Source: Drosophila pseudoobscura (lineage: Eukaryota > Arthropoda > Insecta > Diptera > Drosophilidae). Taken from it: DNA of 64,000 bases. The first letter of the stretch is position 1, and the number at the start of each line of letters is the position of its first letter. The DNA lies in the NCBI RefSeq assembly GCF_009870125.1, contig NC_046679.1:3782001-3846000 (forward strand), written 5' to 3'. Under the pieces are notes generated by a model. That model did no database searches, was not told the origin of the DNA, and saw nothing but the letters and a program-made list of their open reading frames with translations. Both the position numbers and the translations under genes were made by a program. Positions 13,183 through 26,380 of the stretch are shown piece after piece.

Positions 13183-13600
13183 TACAATGCGCGTTCTAAA
13201 TAGATTTACGAAGCTCTCGTCAACGTCGTCGTTTAGTTTTTCTCTTTATTTTGGTGGTTAGGGGGGGGACTGTGCAAATGTTGGCACAAAATTTGTCGTT
13301 TTTTGTTGAGGCTATAATCCACTTCTCTTCCACTTCGAGCAGTGGGCACAAAGGCGTAGGATGCGCTGATTGCTCTCGCCAAACGAAAGACTTAAGGCAC
13401 GAACGCACGAATTAATGATAGATTAGATCGCCTTTGGCTTTTGCTCACACGCGCCCTCCGCTTAAACAATTCTCGTCAAAATATATATATATTTTAGTCG
13501 GACCCGACACTTTCGGGGCACACACAGAAAATCACGCGACAACGAGAGAGCAGACTTCGGAGACACTTGCGTTGCTCTGAAAGGTTCGACTAAGACTGAC
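13183..13600 (-). promoter_or_regulatory. Weak candidate for a minus-strand 5' UTR exon and start region
   Basis: On the minus strand an Inr-like TCAGTC (13599-13594) is followed by GA-rich DNA. About 410 bases downstream comes a consensus donor, ATT|GTAAGTG (13187-13183). This is the arrangement expected for a non-coding first exon of the transporter, 8.4 kb from its start-codon exon. No TATA box or clear DPE was found and equally good donors exist elsewhere, so this is a lead only. Confidence 0.2.
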
Positions 13601-14200
13601 TTCGAGTCGGTGGCCGAGCTGTGGCTGGAGCCCCGCTTCACTGATGCTGCCTCTGCCTCTGCCGACGCTGCTAGCTTTGGGGGCTAGCTTTGCACTTTAC
13701 ACTTTGCCAATGAAAGAGACGGACAGTCGGCCAGGCCAGCCAAGAGCGTGAGTGAAAGAGAGCGGACGTGTGGGGGACACCGAAGCTGTTGCACTTTTGC
13801 ACGTGCGTTTTATGCGCGACTTTAGACGCGTGGTAGACTGTGGACTTGCGGTTGCCTTGCTGCCAGAAACTCAACTGAAAGCTAGACGACGTCTCAGCCC
13901 GAGTCGAAGCCAAAGCAAAAGCAAAAGCAAAAAACACCTGTGTGCCCGGCCGAAACCCACTCAAAAGGCCACTCCACTCATTCCATTCGTACGCGATTGA
14001 GTCGCTTGTGGCAACTTGTGGAATGAGCGCGACGAGACGCGACGCAACGCGACTCGACTGCGAGTGAGCGACTTTTTGGCGAGGCAGAGTTTGTTGGCTT
14101 CGCTCCTGGCGTTCCGCTGCAGCATTTTTTGGCTCCAGCTCGTTCACCTTCGGCGCTTGAGCAGGGGTTTATTTGGGGAAGGGAACCATGCGGCACAAAA

Positions 14201-14227
14201 GGGCCCGGGCCCGGGCCCAGGCCCAGG
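14201..14227. repeat. GGGCCC/GGCCCA palindromic array
   Basis: Tandem GGGCCC units pass into GGCCCA units. Each unit is palindromic, so the tract can fold on itself. It is strongly GC-rich against its background. Confidence 0.8.
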
Positions 14228-17200
14228 TTATTGGGGTTTTTCTGTGCATCGGGTCTGATGTAATCCGAGAGACGACCTTGAGGGCGGGCTATCGTTCAAC
14301 GCGTTGCGGCGCATGGGGAAGCTCTTCTTCTGTTGGCTCTTGCTCTTGTGAGTGGCAAGAATTGCAAAAGCAGCCACCGCCACTCGCCACTCACCATTCA
14401 CTCTCTCGGATCGGGGTAATGGCTTCATTTGGCTTCGCATTTCATAAATTGTAATTGCTATTGCAATTTCATTGAAATTCCCATGCACTTTTAATTAAAA
14501 ATGTGGTTTGCTTATGTAAAGAGCCCAAGTAGAGCAAAGTTCATCCCGAATAGAGGGAGACATACGTACACATTTTCGCAGCTACCTCAAGGCGAAATTA
14601 AATGCCTTAATTACTATAATTAATGTGCCAAAGAATGCTTTGGGTCGAAGAATTGACGCGACGGGTGATGGACGGCTGTCTGTCCAACAATAAATCAATA
14701 AACATGTCTATATTAAAACATTTTGTTGTTGTTTGCCCATTGCACAATTTCAATGTCATCCCAAAAATTAACAAGCCGGCGTTAAGGGCGTGACTAAGGG
14801 CGTTTGCCGTTTGGGGTAAGAAAAACCGAAAAACCTGACCACAAACCCAAAAAAAACTATTCACATTTGCGCAATACTGACATTGAAAATGCACAGCTAA
14901 CCGATCGGCCGATCGACCGTGCTGTGTGCTGTGGGTGTCTGCCGGCCCCAAAGTGCTGGCCAAATGTGCCATCCATCCATCTACCGATCGCATCGGTTCG
15001 GATCGGAAAGAGTGTTGTAACCAAACGCGCTCGAACATTTTAAGCAGCTGGTAAATGGTAAATGGTCAATGGTCGATGGTCGATGGACACAGCACATGCT
15101 GCAAAGACCGCGATACGCTGACCAATTGGATATTTGGTATGGATTTTTACATTTTTCTGGCTTCGAGCATAGCCCTGGTGCTATTAAACGGCAATTAAGT
15201 GACAAGGTCGCCTGCTATATGCGGTCCCGAGACCCAAAACAGCGGCTTATCCAGCTGCCGAATCAGTAAGTACACGTATTTCATATGAAGGGTATTGTTT
15301 TGCTGAGCTTCCTTCAGGGAGGGATTACTCATACGCCTCGTGGCCCGGCCCGGCCTGATCCGACCTGGCTTGTCAGTCAGATTTAATGGCTGGCATAAAG
15401 GCGATTTTGCACCTGACTGGCTGGCTGACTGATGTGCCTGTAAACATCCTCGTTGTCGTCGCAATGGACATAATTGTTGTTAAAATACAAGTAATTTACG
15501 CATTTGTACAAGCATGTATTCAGCTTATCCGTCCGTACGCGTGCATATGTATCAAGAAATAAATATAAAAAAATAAACAAAATGCGTTGCCGTCGCACTT
15601 GACATGGTTTTCGGAAGACGACAGGCAACGTGCTAATGAGCCCTGAAAACTGATATTCAGCCAGACGGCTCCTCATCATTAACCAGGCCTGGATATGATG
15701 CAACTTTCAACTGTCTAGATAAAGTTTAAGATTCAAAATGCTCATCATCAAAAGCATGCCTGAAATAGGTTTTCCAGCTAATATTACAAGCAAACTGCCG
15801 TCTCATGGTGTACCAATTTGTGTAGTCGAGACGGGACTCTTGTAAACGTAGTCTGCCAATTTCGTAACGTACATAGCTGATGTTTTAGTTCATATATTAA
15901 TCTGATGCGCCCACAGAGAAACAGCACTTGAGACACAAAGATCAGCCAACACACATTTTGTTACCAATAAAAAAGCAAACAAACAAAAAGAGTCTGCTTG
16001 CAATTTTCTAAGTTTTTGTCTTTGTCTTTGTTTTGTTTCAGAGGCTGTCGAATTTAGGCAAGTCATGCTGCGGCAGCGATACCTTGGACGAGTTTGTTGA
16101 CTCCACTCGGCCTGGCCAGTGCATTTGGCCCGAACCTGAACAACCCGAAAAAGCGCAAATGTCCAAAAAGCATTAAAGAAATTGGTTGACAACATTTTGA
16201 GGGTTTGCCATGGCATCAATTTCACTCGCGACAGCTTCACTTACTGTCTCCGTTTCTGTGTCTGTTTCTGTTTCAGCCTCTTTTGTTTCACGATGTGCAC
16301 ATTTCAAATCTACACTTTGTTGTATTGTTTTGTCTGCTACATTGCGCATTTATAGCCCCCAACCATTCCCAGTCCAGTGGCCAATGGACATTCATTCAGA
16401 CAATTTCATTTCGGTTTTGTTTCGGCTCTCTTACTTTTTTTTATGCTGCTGTGAAAACGGGCACAAGGTCGCCACTGGGACGAGGAAGTTGGCTGGGAAG
16501 CTGCCAGAGGAATGGCGCTGGACTGGACCTGGACTGAGTGACAGAAGCTACTGCCACTGGCACAGCCACAGCCTGGCTTTAAATTAATTGCATCGAGACG
16601 GCGGCGGCGGTAATTTCAAGCTCATAAAACGGATTGCACTTTGCGATAAAATTTCCCTTTCGCTTGAAACTCGTTTTCGCCACTCGCTCGGGTTCGTCTC
16701 GCCTTCGTGCTGTGTCCTAATCACCTATTTCTTTTATGTCTTTTACGCCTAAACTGGCGATGGAGTCGTGAGGAGAAGTAAAAAGTATTGAAAATCATTC
16801 CAAAATCGAAAGACATCAGGAAGAAATCAAGTTTCACGTCTGAGTTTTCCCAGCGAATGATCGTCTTCTCCTCACGACTACACTCACGACTTTGTCTCCT
16901 CTCTAGATTGGCGCATTCATTCGCGTGCCGGGCCCGCTGCAGTTTCCAGCTCTGGGGCTGGAGCTGGGAGGGTCGGCAGCCGAGCTGCGGTGACTCAAAA
17001 GTTGTTTCTTTTTGGTGCTCGCCAAATATTATGCAATTGTTGCAACGCAACGCAGCACGAAGCTGGAGCTCGGCTCAGACTCTAGACTGGTGTTTAGCGT
17101 CTGGCCTGGCAAATGCAAAAGAGCTGCTAATGCAAGCGGCTTGGCTTAATTAATTACAATTAGACGCTGTCGACGCCCCATTAACAGAGAGAGATCTACG

Positions 17201-18460
17201 AAACTGCAATCGTTTCATTTGGTTTTTGTAATGCTTTTTGGTAGATTTCGAATTTGAAACGAACTCGGCTTTTGATGTGAATGAGGCTGGGCTGGAGATC
17301 GTCGCTGGTTTTTTATAATTTGTGAAGATTTTTTGGCCAAAGCCACAAAAACACACACGCCCCAAATGTGTCAAGGTCTCTTGTAAACTGGCAAATGAGC
17401 AAAAGATACAAGCAGCATTAAAGCCGAATAAAATGCAAACCGAAAGCTGGCCGAGCAACGTCGGAGTGGGCTCTACGTTTGGGATATATGTGTATCCGTC
17501 TATAATTATCTGAGGAAAACTTTTTGGCACACAATGCACGGCATTTGAGTCAGATTTCTGCCAGGTTGATTGGCCCGCATTGTGCAATGCTGTTTGTTGG
17601 TCTGGTGGTCTGTGGCCCAGCCACATTTCGAGCCAATTAGCAGGCGGGCCAAATTGCTGTTAATGCCATGAGCAAATACTCCAAAAACTGCTGCTGCTCT
17701 AAGACAATGCATATGGCTTCTTGCAACCGAGCGGAGCGGTGAAAGTATTGGCAAAAGTTCATACCGCAAATGACGTCATTGTCCCCCAGTTGCCAAAGAA
17801 AACACGGCACAAAGGCCCTAAGAATCGGCATTAATTTATATGACAGGGGCGATTCAGGACATTAACTGGGAAGCATACGTGATTGAGTTCATTTATTATA
17901 ACTCAGAATTACATTCTAAAGTCTGCCGCCGGCGGCGAGGGCTGGAACATAAAGATTATACAGGAAATCAAAAGCCGCTGACATTCTCACATTGCGGATA
18001 TAAATTCTTCCATTGTCAGGCATTACGAGAGACGTCTCTTTTTATTTGGATGACATCGCCATTTCTCGCGTAGTTCTGTGGCCTTTGAGGGCACAGAACA
18101 TACGGGCAAACAAATATTTCTAAATATAGTACCTACGTTAATGTGTACGCTTAAAGTTCAAAAAGTTCTAGACGCTCTGTCTAAAATATTCTACCATTTT
18201 TCAAGAATATGATCAAAAAAGTGTTCCCCCAAAGCATACAATAACAGAATTTGCTTTTTGAACTTTGAAGTCAATTAGAGAGCAGGGCAGAACAGAGAGC
18301 GGAGTACTCCGAAGTCAGCAGAAATATTATAGGTATAATGATCTCTCTGGGCAATAAAATTGCCATTTCCTTTGCCAAAGACGCACTTCACTTGGCTAAT
18401 GACAGTAGAGTCTACAAAGTGCGTAAATAATTTGAAAAAATTAAAGCTTGAGCCGAATTT

Positions 18461-18550
18461 TAACAGACTCAAAAAGCTATTCTTCTAAGATAACAGAGAC
18501 GACGCGCTTTGCTGCAAAGTTAACAGAGCCGAAAAGCTTTTTACTCTACA
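18461..18550. repeat. Three-copy 30-bp degenerate tandem repeat
   Basis: Units begin with TAACAGA at exactly 18461, 18491 and 18521 and share TAACAGA(G/C)..GA..AAAGCTTT-like cores. The first and third are most alike; the second has diverged in the middle. A further GAGCCGAA piece just before the first unit suggests a decayed fourth copy. It sits in AT-rich DNA. It could be a remnant of a satellite-bearing mobile element, but no element ends were identified. Confidence 0.6.
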
Positions 18551-21500
18551 CGTTGTCTGCGACATTACATACATAGTCGTATCGTATACGTGATATATCG
18601 ACGTCGTTAATATAAGCTTTATTTCAAGCTTTAAACACCAATCAACACAGGAAATTTTTGATGGTAAAAAGATATAAAAAATATGTAAATGATTTCCAAG
18701 TAACAAAATAAAAAGCTATATTAATTAATAATAATTTATTGTACTTCCAGCCCAGCACCAGATGCGCTGTTGTCCAGTTTCATTTCTGGTTTCATGATTG
18801 TGGAATTTTAATTATACAGCAATTAGAATTTTTATCCCAAACGCGCGCGAAAACAGTTTCACCCGTTCGGTCAGTATGGGGGCGTGCTTGGCATACGGGT
18901 ATACAACATGCATCATCGGCAATCAGCCAAAAGGTACAATAATAACAATTAATGGCACGCCAGCCGGTGGGGGGTCCCGTCCCTCAAGAAAAACACAACA
19001 CAACCATAGTGATTTCCCAATATTTCCCTGCCATTCACAACTGAACTAGTTCATGCGGAAGTGACGCAGCCGATTGAGCATTGGATATTGTATAATGAAG
19101 GCCATCAAAAGAGAGAAACCGCTAAAACCTACAGACTAACTCATTTAGACAAGGCAGTCGTTCGGTTAAAGACCTTACCCAAAAAAAACCCTATTTCGAT
19201 GCTAATGTGATGTTGGCTTTTGGCAAACATTTCTGATGCCTGACAGTGATGTACGAAAAGGGGGTTAAAAGAGCTATAAAGTGGTTCCTTTGAAATGGAA
19301 AGTACTATTAATGGATACTTTAAGGGTTACTTTTCTGCTAAGCCTCGACCTATGTCGAATCACCCTTTCTCAAATGCCATGACTACACCCTTGTCCAGCA
19401 TATCTCGTATGTATCTTGGGTGTTGCCAATATTATATCATTCACAAACTAAGCCAAATCAAAAAAGAAGCTCTGCATATATTAATGACAAAAAATCTGAT
19501 TTACATAAACCGGAGAGTTTCGCATACATCGATTTGAAAAAGGAAATACAATTGTATTGAATTTTGAATTATGGCCAAATGATTTTCACACATCGTGTTC
19601 AATCGAGCGGTGCGTCTTGCCGGATGTTTTATAATCCACTTTGCTGCAACAGGAGTCCGGGATCGGCGCCCAATTGTCGCCGAATGCGATTGCGATGATG
19701 ATGAATGTTAATTCGCACAAAAACCATTATTTGTTTGCTATTTATGATGGGTAAGTGAGCTGCCTGCGGATTTGCTTTTAGGAAATTATTGAAATTAGCA
19801 ATTACCAAGTGCTGAAAGCCAGCCAGCCGTTGCCCAACGCAGAGCTGAACCCTTCTACCCTCTTGTGGCGACCCTGGGGTTCTATTTTTAATCGTTTGGG
19901 TAGGGGCCTCAGTGGTGTGGCTCATCGCTCGCCTAGAGCGGCGCAGCGCATGTGCACAACTTGTTATAAATTTGTTACTTTATAGCGTTAGCGTAAGCGT
20001 ATTTTATATAATGGCAAATTTCACTCGTCACTTTTTACCTTTAGCTGATTTTGTTGCTTAGCATGTGAATACTCCGCGTAAATGCAATTAAAGCCCAGCG
20101 CTTAATAAGCATGACGAGGAATTTGTGCAGAAAATGTTGTAAGACAGCGAAAACAAATACTTATGAGTACAATTGCACGAGGACACACCGAGCTGGACGG
20201 TGCAAATATTTCCAATTGTCATTATCACCGATGAGTTATCCAAATTTGCATTTCACTCAGCCTCAGCCTCAATCATCATATAACCCTTGGCCAATGCACT
20301 GAATATTTCACTCCCTATTCAAGTGTTATTCACTGTCGCTGCATCTCCATATATATGGACTCTCTAAAGCTCCCTCAATTAATGAATGCTATCATCTTTC
20401 TCCTTCTCCCTGTCTTTGTACATAAATATCATCAATAAATCTGTCTGTTTTCCAAAAATAACTTCAATTCCGTTGACAGCATACACGTGCGATTAGCGTT
20501 ATGCAAGACAAGTTTGGCTTGCTCTGAGTACGAGTATTGTTCAGAAATCGGTCAATCGGCAGTAAAACACAACTCTATTGAATCGAAACGAAACGGAAAC
20601 CGAATGTTCTTGAGCTACACGATCTCAAAGCCAACCAGTTTTTGTTGTCTTTTCGGCCGCCTGGCCTGAGGCTAAAACAAAGCAAACCAAAGACAATCGA
20701 AAGACTTTGGCAACGAACTTCATAAGATTAGTAGAGATGGCTATCGTCGATCGCTGGATCTGCTGGATCTCTTCTTGAACGAATTGCTTTAGCTGACTCG
20801 TTGACTCGGTTCCGTTTCGGGGTTTCTCGGCTTAACGACTACTTTATGGAACCATTAAGGCAGCTGTTTATGGTGATGTAAAAACTTGTGGCTACAGCTA
20901 CGAATAATACCCATAGCTCTGACTCACATGGCACTGGGGTCCGACCAGCTGAAGTGACGCTTAATCCTTTCAAAGTCCATGACAGGCTGCTGCTGCTGAT
21001 GTTGATGCTGCTGCTGTTGGCTCAAGGTTACCTCTTTCTTCGGTGCCATTTCGATTTCTGTAGAGTGGCGGCTGCTGCTGCTGGGACAGGATTCTGCGGT
21101 CTGGATTCAGGGGATCCGGCACGGGGGCAGGGCACGGGCACGGGCTCGGGCTAGTAAAAGGCTTGGGAATATTGCGATTTGTAGTTGCACAACTGGTTTC
21201 CACTGGGCCTTTTGCTTTTTGTCTTTGCTACTAAAACAGTCTTGTTTAATTCGATTTGTTCGTGTTTCTGTACAGCTCTGCTGTCAGTTGGTTCTTCTTG
21301 TGCGAATGTGCACAATGCTGGGAGAAACAAAAGACTTAGGCACCGAACTTCATGTTAGTCGCGACTCGCGCGCGATTATTGTTGCTATTTAGCTTCGCTT
21401 TTGTCTTCGCTGGCCTTTTGCCCAGCTGTAGCGAAAACAGCTGTTTTAACTTTATTCGGGTTTTGGGTATTGGTTTTGGCTGTGGTTTTGGCTAACCAAA

Positions 21501-24500
21501 ACGTGGATTTTAACGACAACTGAGACGGCAACGACAACGGCAACGGCGAGAGCGACAACACCAACGACACGACGATGAGCGCACGCAGGTAAACACGTAA
21601 TTGGACTTATAAATTTTACTTTTTTTATAATGCACACGTAATAAAAGAGCCGAGCCTCAAAGTGCTGTGATGTAGTGGTAAAAGATGTGGATGTTACAGT
21701 CTTTGTTGCTGCTGCTGCTGCCTCCTAACGCGCCGAAGTCATGAACGAAACTGAAACCCCAAGACGAGCGCAGCAGGCCCAAGAGCTGCCAAAATGCGAC
21801 AACACCTGAGCGTGGAGAGCACTGTGCAGCGTTCAACTGAAAGAGACAGTTAGACAAACAGAAAGAGAGGCAGATATGTAGCGAGAGAGGGAGCGTGCGA
21901 GAAAGAGAGGGTGATTGTGAGAGAGCCTGTATTCCCATCTGATATTGCCATTTTTCGTATAGATAAAAAACATGCATGACTCTAGTCATGCACTGGAGTC
22001 GGAAAAAAGTGAAGCAGTGCCCAAGCCAACGAACTTGTTGGGGGGAAGGGGAATGGAAATAAATGCAATGGCTTGATAATATCCCAGAAATTAGCTGAAG
22101 TTTTTACAGTGCTATGAATAGTGGATATGTTTTGGTTATTTAATCATTTAGAATGGATAACAGTTCTGGCTGGTGCAATAATACGGTTCTATCTCTCTTC
22201 CACTAACTTCCAAAAGATTTTCACTTTCATTCCATCTCAACATTTATCCATTCCATTCTCACAGAAGTACATCTCGTACTAAAAATACTCGCTTGGAAAA
22301 ACCGATTTTTAAGACTGCGCACCTAGTTTATAGGAGAATAAATAACTGGTTAAAGACCTCCTGGCACTGCATTACATTTTTATCAAATTAGGAGTATAAT
22401 TTATAAAATTTTCCTAATATCTGATGATCGTTTGATAAATTCCCACTTTACTTAATATTAGATGCCAACACCTGCCTAATATCTTTTCAAATTTATGTGC
22501 ATTCCCCATCGATTAGTAAGCGTAAACTTCTCCCGCAAACTAATCCCCTTGATAATGGAAACACCATTAATTTACGGTAGCTCTGGCCACGCCCACTGAG
22601 TTTCATTTAACAATTTTTCATGGCATTTTGTGAGGCCTAATTAAGACATTGCACGATACCGTTAAGAGTCCCCTAAGCCTCTTATGGGTAACACCGAAAC
22701 AGAGGCCAAAAACAACGTCTAACAATCGCATTACCAGCAACAGCACAACAGCAAATGATGAACTATTGGAGAGACTGATGAACTTTTGAGACGATTATCG
22801 ACCGTTGGACACAAGTACATATACATGGGCATGGAGTACCCATCGACAGGAAAGCCCCCGTACAGTACGCCTGTATATTATAGGTGAGGTAATGGTAATT
22901 TTGAACAGCTAATAAAAAGCGGCGAAACTAAAGATTTAGAAACGAAACCGCAATGAACTTTTAACGTTAATAGCTAGAGTTTTGCTTGGTGGTGTGGTGA
23001 GTGAAAACTTTTGCCATTTACTCACCGTATAATTCACACATTTCCGTCAACGTGACGTGCCGCGAAGAGATCAAGCAAAATTAGAGAATCGCATACGGAT
23101 AAAATGGTAAAATTACTCATGATAATGCTGGAACTTTGCCCCAAACATGTCGGAGCTGGGCGATGCATTTGTGTCATGCATCGAATCCCATTAGGATCCA
23201 TCAAAATAAATCAATGTCGAATCAAAACAAAGTGATTTACCAGGTTGCAGGTCAATTTCCGGTGGCCCCGCTCGGGTCAGTGAAAGCGTTTGCATGTCTT
23301 GCGCAAATTGCAGCAGAGAGAGAGAGAGACAGAGACAATGCCGCTGATAGAGAAATAAAGGCAAATCTAAATATTTATATCATTTACAATAGGCTGGTTA
23401 ATCGAATATATTTTAAGTGGCAGTCAATTGGTATGCAAATGGGCAACAAAAAAAAAGTTCGATCAGAGACCGACTCTCCTGGCCAAAACAGACGCCCTGT
23501 CGCTCTTTCACTCTGGGGACAGGGCGCTGCTGCTGCTGGGTTACCTCATCGGAGAGGCCGTTGTTAAATTGCAACAATTACGGGCGGCACGGCACGGATG
23601 TCAGCGAAGTCTGAGGTGGTTTTGGTGGTGGTGGCTGTGGCTGTGTCAGTGTCTGTGGCAGCGGCAGCGGCGTGTCTGCGGTGTAAATGAAAATCAATGA
23701 AGCGGCTAACGAACGAGGAGGGAATGGAACGATAGCGACAACTACGAATGTTTGCTCAAAGAAATGACTGCTAAAAGTGGCGCATAAAAAGAAAGTTTGA
23801 AGCACATTTTTTTCACCTTCGCTTTGATCGTGTTTCGTTGGCGGTTTTTGAATTCGATGTTTGATTTGTTTCCAGAGCAGCCCCAGACCCAGACCGGGCT
23901 GGACAAAATGGAAATACTCGTACTGCATTCGAAAAGTACCATAGACGCGATGTATCAGAAAACCGGTAGCGACCACTGGCTGCTGACTGCTGACTGCTGC
24001 CTGGCCAGGCGGCTGCCTTTCGCGCCAACACCAAGCAAATAGCCGAAATTACCAAACCAAAAACCAAACGATCGAATGCGCCAAAGAATTTGTGTCACGA
24101 GCTTGCACAACGGCCGCCCGAGAGTCGACTCTCGAGCTGTCTCGCCTCGCCTCGCTCCTATGCAACCAGCCGCGCTGCACACACGGCGTATGCGCAACGA
24201 GTCAACGAAGGCGAAGGCAAGCCAATACCGCAAAGGCGAAGAAGTAAAACTGCAATTTGCAAATGTTACGTAAGGCTACGCTGCGGCCGAGCCGGCCGAG
24301 AGACAACCTGGCTTAAAGCCGACTTGACGGAAGTCGCAGGAAAATGGTTCGTTCCATCTCCCGCTCGAGTGGAAAAATGGTTGCCGAGAGCATAAAATTA
24401 GTTGAATAAATTTGCCATGGCCGGGAAAAATAAAATGCGTGTAGATGGCCCAAATGGGCAGAGCAGACAGGGTATGTAGAGTAAGCCAATAAGTAAATTG

Positions 24501-24693
24501 CAATAGGTTTAATGATGGTGGAAGTTGGTTGGTTGTCGGTCGGAAGTGCAAATATGTAAAGCGATGGCTGATTTACTGCCACTTCAAAGGCGATACCATA
24601 TTATTTTTTTTATTTTTTGTAACAGCGCTAATGTGTTGATTAAGTGTAAAGAAATTATGATTCAATTGTTGAAGTTTTTTAAATAATTGTAGT

Positions 24694-25434
24694 TTATTTA
24701 ACCTTTTTGAATTCTCCTCTGACCTCGAAACAGAAACTGGTTGGTCGCCTAACGCCCAACGCACTGTATGCCTCGATCGTGTATATGGCTTTATAAAGTC
24801 CAGAAAAAACGGCGCTGCCAATGTTCAACACCAGATGCAATTTATATTCCTCCATAAGTAGCTTTGTCTGTAATTTATAAGCGGATTAGCGGCGGTTACG
24901 GTTTTAGGGCGACAGGAATATATATACACCACGCATGAAGCAACGGCTTTCCACATCCTTCTTATTGATCACGTAGTTTGTCCAATAGGTGTACCAGTAA
25001 TAGTTCTTGTCGTACATGACCTTGCAGAAGTCCTTGACGGTGATGATGTATATGGTGGGCAGCCAATTACCACGATCATAGTGGAACAATGCGATTTGGA
25101 ACTGGAATCATAGGTATTGTATTGCTGTAGGATCACCGCGCTATTGGATCAACGGATAAGTTACCGAGACCAGGTCCGTCGGATCCATGTCCCATTTTGA
25201 AGTAATGTTTCCTCCAATGGTTATAACATCATAATTAATGGTCGCCTTGAACTCTGAAAAATCGAACAGTCCATCCGAACCAAATACCCCAGGTGATTGG
25301 TTTGAGCACGAAGTGAATATTTTCTCATCTTCGATCAAGAACTCATATTTTACTCCTTTCACTTCGAGTATGAGGATCAGGACTAACAGGATGCTGATAA
25401 ATCGGGGGCTGGGCTGAAACTCGCTTTTGCACAT
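24694..25434 (-). CDS. DUF1091-family secreted protein, three exons
   Basis: Exons 25434-25165, 25101-24928 and 24867-24694 join in phase 0 to 205 aa. Intron 1 is 63 bases (GTAACT...CCAG); intron 2 is 60 bases (GTATAT...ACAG). The N-terminus has a signal peptide (hydrophobic core FISILLVLILIL, about 12-23). The family hallmark follows: ALFHYDRGNWLPTIY, then DFCKVMYDKNYYWYTYW, a cysteine before the second splice point (CFMRG), and a final part ending FCFEVRGEF. DUF1091 proteins are a large insect-specific family of small secreted proteins with an ML/MD-2-like lipid-binding type fold; most are uncharacterised, and some chemosensory members are known. The GTATAT donor is needed because reading on reaches TAA eight codons later. 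The annotation of exon 3 depends on that weaker donor. I cannot say which family member this is. Confidence 0.75.
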
Positions 25435-25496
25435 TTTAATTACGATTCGCGATCACTAAAATAATTTTATTAAGCGTCGCAGCGCTGGATTCAGCA

Positions 25497-25503
25497 TTTT
25501 ATA
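25497..25503 (-). promoter_or_regulatory. TATA box of the DUF1091 gene
   Basis: TATAAAA on the minus strand, 63 bases upstream of the ATG at 25434. A start site about 30 bases downstream (near 25468) would leave a 5' UTR of roughly 35 bases, typical for a small TATA-driven Drosophila gene. Confidence 0.6.
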
Positions 25504-26380
25504 GTCCATGTGTCCATGTCCAATGCCATGTGGTACTAATTATGGGTTTTAAACAAAACACACCCAATTAGATTTTTAATAATACCCTTTACAGAATACT
25601 GCAGATGGGAATGTTCTAGTAAAGAATATATATATATATATTAAGTACTGCTCATTGGCCGCCTGTCCAGTTGACCATAGAAGTCTGGCCTGGCCTCCAG
25701 GCTCTGGCACAAGCCAGATGAAGTTTTTTTTTTTATATATTAGATGCTGGAATGGATGTATACTTCCCTCTCACATTAGTACGTATGTCCCTCCCTATAG
25801 GGTACAGGGCGCTGGACAACTGTCGACAAGCGCCACAGGGCTGGGCTGTCACTGGATGAGTCCAGCAGCGGTGCGTTTGGTGGGATCTCCGACATAGACC
25901 TGGGACCAGCACCACTTAAATATTGGTAAAAAAAAAGTTGAATGAAATAAAAAAGAGGGTGGTACAAAATGAAAACAAAAAAAAACGGCGTCTGACTCTT
26001 GACCGCGGGCGCAATTTTTGTTTTCCATTTGGGGGGCAACAAAAGCGCGACAACGAAAATGAGCAAAACTTTTTTCGGCAGGGAATGCAGTGGGGAATTC
26101 CAGTGCACCGTACTTCGTACACCTATTGGTACGGGCTCGAGCACTTAGGTCTTTTATGGCGTATTTTGTCAACACCGCCCACCGACAACCGTCTAATGGC
26201 TGCCAACTCTCTATTTCTATCTCTCTCCAGTTACGTGTTCATCGTATAACGCCACGCCTACTTGCTTCCGGCTCATCGTCCAGCTTTAGTTGCATCTCCT
26301 CCTGCAAGAAGCACCGCCGCAGTCATTGCCAACGACTCTACTAATGCGGCACATAGTTTGAAGCCAAATGCCAGAGAAGG
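25504..26380. other. Intergenic DNA with a (TA)n run
   Basis: No exon is supported. A short TA repeat lies at 25627-25640 and an A-rich tract at 25928-25990. Overlapping open frames on both strands at 25776-26250 have no codon preference and no recognisable domain. Confidence 0.5.

Larger units (their letters stand above)
13601..24690. other. Gene-poor stretch, right part, up to the DUF1091 gene
   Basis: About 11 kb without a supportable exon. It includes a GC palindromic array at 14201-14227, a 30-bp tandem repeat at 18461-18550, GA-rich DNA near 21838-21925 and 23313-23335, and AT-rich DNA at 22100-22600. Splice-donor-like GTAAGT on the plus strand near 15266 has no coding exon attached. 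Base composition changes from GC-richer (13.6-17.2 kb) to AT-richer (18-20 kb, 22 kb) without a repeat border that I can recognise. Confidence 0.55.
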
